DNA of 64,000 nucleotides from Pollutimonas sp035515055 (GTDB taxonomy: Bacteria > Pseudomonadota > Gammaproteobacteria > Burkholderiales > Burkholderiaceae_B), in NCBI GenBank assembly GCA_035515055.1, contig DATJBV010000077.1, positions 1 to 64,000 of the forward strand. The letters run 5' to 3'. Shown here one piece after another: positions 60,183 through 64,000 of this stretch (its first letter is position 1; each line of letters opens with the position of its first letter). Below the pieces are notes generated by a model that was not told the DNA's origin, did not search any database, and saw nothing but the letters and a program-made list of their open reading frames with translations. Position numbers and translations under genes: made by a program.

Positions 60183-61148
60183 GTGAATTCACTCCCTCGT
60201 ATATATCGCACCCTTCCCCGCTTCGATACGCAACGCCCCAGCGCGGTGACTATCGGCAATTTCGACGGCGTCCATCGCGGGCATCAAGCCATACTGGCGC
60301 GTGTGCGAGAGCAGGCGCAACAAGGTGGCCTGGCGGCAACCGTCATGACCTTCGAGCCCCATCCGCGCGCCTACTTTGCGCGGCGCGGACAACGCCCGGA
60401 ACTAATACCGACCCAAATCAGCAGCCTGCGCGACAAGATTGCCGCGCTGATGCGCCAGCAGCCGACACAGGTGGTCCTCGAGCGTTTCAATCAGTCGCTC
60501 GCCGACATGTCGGCCGAGGCGTTCATTGAACAATTGCTGGTCAAAGGCTTGAATACCCGCTGGCTGCTGGTCGGCGAGGATTTCCGCTATGGCCACAAGC
60601 GCAGCGGCGACGTGGATCTATTGCGCCGAGCGGGCCGCCAATACGGCTTCGAGGTGGAAACCGTTGCCGACGTCGCCGACGAACACGGCCACCGCATCTC
60701 CAGCTCGGAAGTGCGTACAGCGCTTGCCGTAGGCAACCTGGCACGCGCCGAGCATTTGCTGGGCGACCGCTATCGCATCAGCGGCCACGTGATCCATGGC
60801 CAAAAACTGGGCCGCAGCATAGGATACCCAACATTGAACCTGCGGGTGCCCGCCCGGTGCGCTGCCCGATCCGGCGTCTATGTGGTGCGTGCTCATGGCT
60901 TGGCGCTAGATCCCCTGCGGGGCGTTGCCAGCCTGGGCGTACGGCCCACCGTCTCGCATGGCGGACGGTTGCTGCTCGAGACGCATCTGCTGGATAGCAA
61001 CGTGAATGCATACGGTAAACTCACGTGTATTGAATTCCTAGACTACCTGCGGGAAGAAGAAAAATTTCCCGACCTTCCCACCATGATCGCTGCCATCGAC
61101 CAGGATGCACAAAGCGCTCGAGACTATTTCGCCCTCCATGGACTATAG
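60183..61148 (+). CDS. ribF: Bifunctional riboflavin kinase/FAD synthetase
   Basis: A 321-residue enzyme. The N-terminal FMN adenylyltransferase domain has TIGNFDGVHRGHQA and SSSEVRTAL; the C-terminal riboflavin kinase domain has GRSIGYPTLNLR. It makes FMN and FAD. The start is GTG 60183, 44 bases from the divergent purN start. The end overlaps ileS by 11 bases; ribF-ileS-lspA is a common proteobacterial order. Confidence 0.95.
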   Translation: MNSLPRIYRTLPRFDTQRPSAVTIGNFDGVHRGHQAILARVREQAQQGGLAATVMTFEPHPRAYFARRGQRPELIPTQISSLRDKIAALMRQQPTQVVLERFNQSLADMSAEAFIEQLLVKGLNTRWLLVGEDFRYGHKRSGDVDLLRRAGRQYGFEVETVADVADEHGHRISSSEVRTALAVGNLARAEHLLGDRYRISGHVIHGQKLGRSIGYPTLNLRVPARCAARSGVYVVRAHGLALDPLRGVASLGVRPTVSHGGRLLLETHLLDSNVNAYGKLTCIEFLDYLREEEKFPDLPTMIAAIDQDAQSARDYFALHGL

Positions 61149-63975
61149 AAACACCTTAAATTTGCCCGATACTCCGTTCCCCATGCGGGGCGACCTCGCC
61201 AAACGCGAACCCGGCTGGATAGCCGAATGGGAAGAAAAGAAGGTCTACGCGGCCATACGCGAGGCCAGCAAGGGACGCCCAAAATTCGTATTGCATGACG
61301 GCCCTCCCTATGCCAACGGCGACATACACATCGGTCACGCGGTCAACAAGGTGCTCAAGGATATTATTGTAAAAAGCCGTGCAATGGCGGGCTACGACGC
61401 CGTCTATGTACCTGGGTGGGACTGCCATGGCATGCCGATCGAGATCCAGATCGAGAAGAAATACGGCAAGCACTTGCCGGTAGCGGAAGTACAGGCCAAG
61501 GCCCGCGCGTATGCGCTGGAACAGATCGATCGCCAACGCAAGGATTTCAAGCGCCTTGGCGTGCTGGCCGATTGGGAACGCCCTTACCTGACCATGAACT
61601 TCAGCAATGAAGCCGACGAGTTGCGGGCGCTTGCGCGCATCATGGACAAGGGCTATGTTTTTCGCGGACTCAAGCCTGTCAACTGGTGTTTCGACTGTGG
61701 GTCGGCGCTGGCGGAAGCGGAAGTCGAATATGCCGACCGCAAAGACCCGTCGGTGCATGTGGCGTTCCGATTCGGCGACACCGCCAAGCTGGCGCATGCG
61801 TTCGGCCTGCCGCACGTGGGCGACGGCGCCGTGGTCATCTGGACGACGACCCCATGGACACTGCCCGCCAACCAGGCGCTCAATGTACATCCCGATATCG
61901 ATTACGCCCTAGTGAAGCTCGATCAACCCAGCAGCGCCGGGTCCACGCTCTTGCTGGCGCAAGACCTGGTCGAGACGTGCTTGGCACAGTGGAAGCTTAG
62001 CGGTCAGATCATCGCCACGGCAAAAGGCGACGCCCTGACCAATCTGGAATTCAAGCACCCCCTGTACGACGCGGACGCCGGCTACCAGCGCATGGCGCCT
62101 ATTTACCTCGCCGACTACGTCACCCTGGACTCGGGTACCGGCGTCGTCCATTCGGCGCCTGCCTATGGTATTGAAGACTTTATCTCGTGCAAGGCCCATG
62201 GCCTGACGGACGATGAAATCATCAATCCCGTCATGGGCGACGGACACTACGTAGACAGCTTGCCGCTATTTGGCGGCTTGATGATCTGGAAGGCCAATCC
62301 CGCGATCGTCGAGGCCTTGCGGCAGGCCGGCAGCCTATTGCACACCGAATCCTACGCCCACAGCTACATGCATTGCTGGCGCCACAAGACGCCCGTCATT
62401 TACCGGGCAACCAGCCAATGGTTCGCCGGCATGGATCGCCAGCCCACAACCGGCCGGACATTGCGCGAGGTGGCGCTGGAGGGCATAGACGCAACCGACT
62501 TCTACCCGGCATGGGGGCGTGCGCGCCTGCACGCCATGATTGCGAATCGTCCGGACTGGACCTTGTCGCGGCAACGCCAATGGGGCGTGCCCATGGCCTT
62601 CTTCGTGCATAAAGAGACCGGCGAGCTGCACCCGCGAACGGTGGAACTCATGGAACAGGTTGCGCTGCGTGTCGAACAAAGCGGCATCGAAGCCTGGCAG
62701 TCGCTCGATCCGGCCGAACTCCTGGGCGATGACGCGGCATTCTACGAAAAGAATCGCGATACGCTCGACGTCTGGTTCGATTCGGGCACGACGCACGCCA
62801 CTGTCTTGGGAGGCCAGGATCACAGTGTCAAGGGATCGCATGCCGACGACCTGACATGGCCCGCCGATCTTTACCTGGAGGGTTCCGACCAGCACCGCGG
62901 ATGGTTCCATTCATCCTTGCTTACAGGCTGCATGCTTTACGGGCGTCCGCCATATAAAGCGCTGCTGACCCATGGCTTCGTCGTCGACGGCCAGGGCCGC
63001 AAGATGAGCAAGTCGGTGGGCAATGTCATTGCCCCGCAGAAAATCTCGGATTCGCTTGGCGCCGAAATTCTACGTCTTTGGACGGCGTCAACGGATTATT
63101 CCGGCGAGCTCTCCATTTCCGACGAGATCCTGAAACGCGTCGTGGAAGGCTACCGCCGCATCCGGAACACCTTGAAATTCTTGCTCGGCAACCTGCAGGA
63201 TTTCAACGCCACCTCCGACGCCGTCGCGTTCGAACATATGTATGAAATCGACCGCTATGCGCTGGCAATGACATCGGCCATGCAAGCCGAGGTGTTGGCA
63301 AGCTACAAGCGCTATGAGTTCCAGCCGGCTGTGTCACGCCTGCAGATTTTCTGCTCCGAAGATCTGGGCGCGTTCTACCTGGACATCTTGAAAGACCGGC
63401 TTTACACGGCAGGTAAAGCAAGCCTCGCACGCCGTTCGGCGCAGACGGCGGTTTATCACATCACACACGCGCTCCTTAAGCTGCTGGCGCCTGTGGTGTC
63501 GTTCACCGCTGAAGAAGCCTGGAAGGATTTGCATGGCGGCCAGGACGCGGCCAGTATCTTCACCGAGCTTTTCCACGCGCTGCCGGACCAGGTCGACGCG
63601 CAATTATTGCGGGACAAGTGGGACAGATTGCGGCAGATCCGCGCGCAGGCCATGCGCAACATCGAAGAGGTCCGGACAGCCGGCGATATCGGCTCTTCCC
63701 TTGCGGCCGAACTCGATGTGTATGCCAGCGGCGACGATTACACGCTGCTTTCCAGCCTGCGGGACGACTTGCGCTTCGTTTTCATTGTGTCGCGCGCGAG
63801 CCTGCATCCGACCGACAAGGAACTCGCCATCCAGGTCACGCCTTCCGCCCACCAAAAGTGCGACCGTTGCTGGCACCACCGCGAAGACGTAGGCGTCGAT
63901 CCAGAACATCCCCAGATTTGCGGCCGATGTGTCGACAATCTGTACGGACAAGGCGAGCTCCGCCAGCATGCCTGA
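61138..63975 (+). CDS. ileS: Isoleucyl-tRNA synthetase
   Basis: A 945-residue class I synthetase. The HIGH motif is at H64-H67 (GDIHIGHAVN), KMSKS at 622-626, and the zinc-binding C-terminal cysteines are C908/C911 and C928/C931. Between the two catalytic halves lies the CP1 editing domain (WTTTPWTLPANQAL) that removes valine. I start at ATG 61138 (MDYRNTLNLPDTPFPMRG), inside the ribF end; an in-frame start 11 codons upstream is unlikely. Confidence 0.97.
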   Translation: MDYRNTLNLPDTPFPMRGDLAKREPGWIAEWEEKKVYAAIREASKGRPKFVLHDGPPYANGDIHIGHAVNKVLKDIIVKSRAMAGYDAVYVPGWDCHGMPIEIQIEKKYGKHLPVAEVQAKARAYALEQIDRQRKDFKRLGVLADWERPYLTMNFSNEADELRALARIMDKGYVFRGLKPVNWCFDCGSALAEAEVEYADRKDPSVHVAFRFGDTAKLAHAFGLPHVGDGAVVIWTTTPWTLPANQALNVHPDIDYALVKLDQPSSAGSTLLLAQDLVETCLAQWKLSGQIIATAKGDALTNLEFKHPLYDADAGYQRMAPIYLADYVTLDSGTGVVHSAPAYGIEDFISCKAHGLTDDEIINPVMGDGHYVDSLPLFGGLMIWKANPAIVEALRQAGSLLHTESYAHSYMHCWRHKTPVIYRATSQWFAGMDRQPTTGRTLREVALEGIDATDFYPAWGRARLHAMIANRPDWTLSRQRQWGVPMAFFVHKETGELHPRTVELMEQVALRVEQSGIEAWQSLDPAELLGDDAAFYEKNRDTLDVWFDSGTTHATVLGGQDHSVKGSHADDLTWPADLYLEGSDQHRGWFHSSLLTGCMLYGRPPYKALLTHGFVVDGQGRKMSKSVGNVIAPQKISDSLGAEILRLWTASTDYSGELSISDEILKRVVEGYRRIRNTLKFLLGNLQDFNATSDAVAFEHMYEIDRYALAMTSAMQAEVLASYKRYEFQPAVSRLQIFCSEDLGAFYLDILKDRLYTAGKASLARRSAQTAVYHITHALLKLLAPVVSFTAEEAWKDLHGGQDAASIFTELFHALPDQVDAQLLRDKWDRLRQIRAQAMRNIEEVRTAGDIGSSLAAELDVYASGDDYTLLSSLRDDLRFVFIVSRASLHPTDKELAIQVTPSAHQKCDRCWHHREDVGVDPEHPQICGRCVDNLYGQGELRQHA

Positions 63976-64000
63976 TACGCGACTGAACCCGGACGCCAGT
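63968..64000 (+). CDS. lspA: Possible start of lspA (signal peptidase II), cut by the window end
   Basis: ATG 63968 overlaps the ileS stop by 8 bases and opens a frame of 11 visible codons (MPDTRLNPDAS). Prolipoprotein signal peptidase normally follows ileS in proteobacteria, so lspA is the expected gene. The visible residues are too few to identify it. Confidence 0.4.
   Translation, partial: MPDTRLNPDAS

Noticed and set aside
1..64000. CRISPR array, prophage, transposon, toxin-antitoxin or restriction-type defence island
   Set aside because: No spaced direct repeats, transposase, integrase, phage structural, restriction or obvious toxin-antitoxin genes were found; the content is core metabolism, repair, proteostasis and transport.

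Overview
The window is a stretch of bacterial chromosome, about 57-60 percent G+C by eye, densely coding and largely made of conserved genes. Gene content and order (tig-clpP-clpX-lon, dapC-dapD-dapE-prmB, ribF-ileS with a possible lspA start, iscR-iscS-iscU-iscA, prfB with its +1 frameshift followed by lysS) and the abundance of solute-binding-protein transporters suggest a betaproteobacterium, most likely of the family Alcaligenaceae (Bordetella/Pusillimonas-like). The family is an inference from gene order and protein flavour. I see no phage, insertion sequence, integrase, CRISPR array or rRNA.

Layout. 1-8.4 kb: end of a FUSC-type exporter, an EamA exporter divergent from an Lrp-type regulator, then a leftward transporter cluster (NitT/TauT-type ABC genes, a second binding protein, a sodium:solute symporter), an AhpD-like peroxidase-related gene and a hemerythrin gene. 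8.4-13.2 kb: a YhaO/YhaN-type nuclease/ATPase pair. 13.3-20.6 kb: a polyamine-type ABC operon and a TRAP dicarboxylate-type operon. 20.6-24.0 kb: prfB, a short-chain dehydrogenase, lysS. 24.1-27.6 kb: a leftward isc operon ending in a tandem methylglyoxal-synthase-like gene. 27.6-32.6 kb: a low-molecular-weight phosphatase, uvrB, an aromatic aminotransferase and lexA. 32.7-38.7 kb: the proteostasis block tig-clpP-clpX-lon (leftward). 38.9-47.3 kb: a lipid A acyltransferase, a class III CoA transferase, tRNA-Leu(UAG), lysine/diaminopimelate genes, prmB and an ABC-F protein. 47.3-54.0 kb: a leftward block of branched-chain-amino-acid-type ABC genes plus aldehyde, short-chain and zinc alcohol dehydrogenases, probably one catabolic operon. 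54.1-60.1 kb: DUF1330, uvrD-type helicase, fatty acid desaturase, an RsmB-like RNA methyltransferase and purN. 60.2-64 kb: ribF, ileS and possibly the first codons of lspA.

Regulation visible in the bases includes a perfect LexA box at lexA, a near-consensus IscR type 1 operator upstream of iscR, a sigma-32-like promoter plus a terminator-like hairpin in the lon leader, a strong hairpin/T-tract terminator behind lon and another behind the phosphatase gene, and consensus-like promoters for tRNA-Leu and the TRAP operon.

The least ordinary part is the isc operon. Its IscU lacks the conserved cluster-ligand Cys37 (Ala) and Asp39 (Glu), and its HscA-binding motif reads LPSVK rather than LPPVK. 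The hscB, hscA and fdx genes that usually follow iscA are absent, and a two-domain methylglyoxal-synthase-like gene starts 2 bases after the iscA stop. These features fit together and are the main lead from this window.
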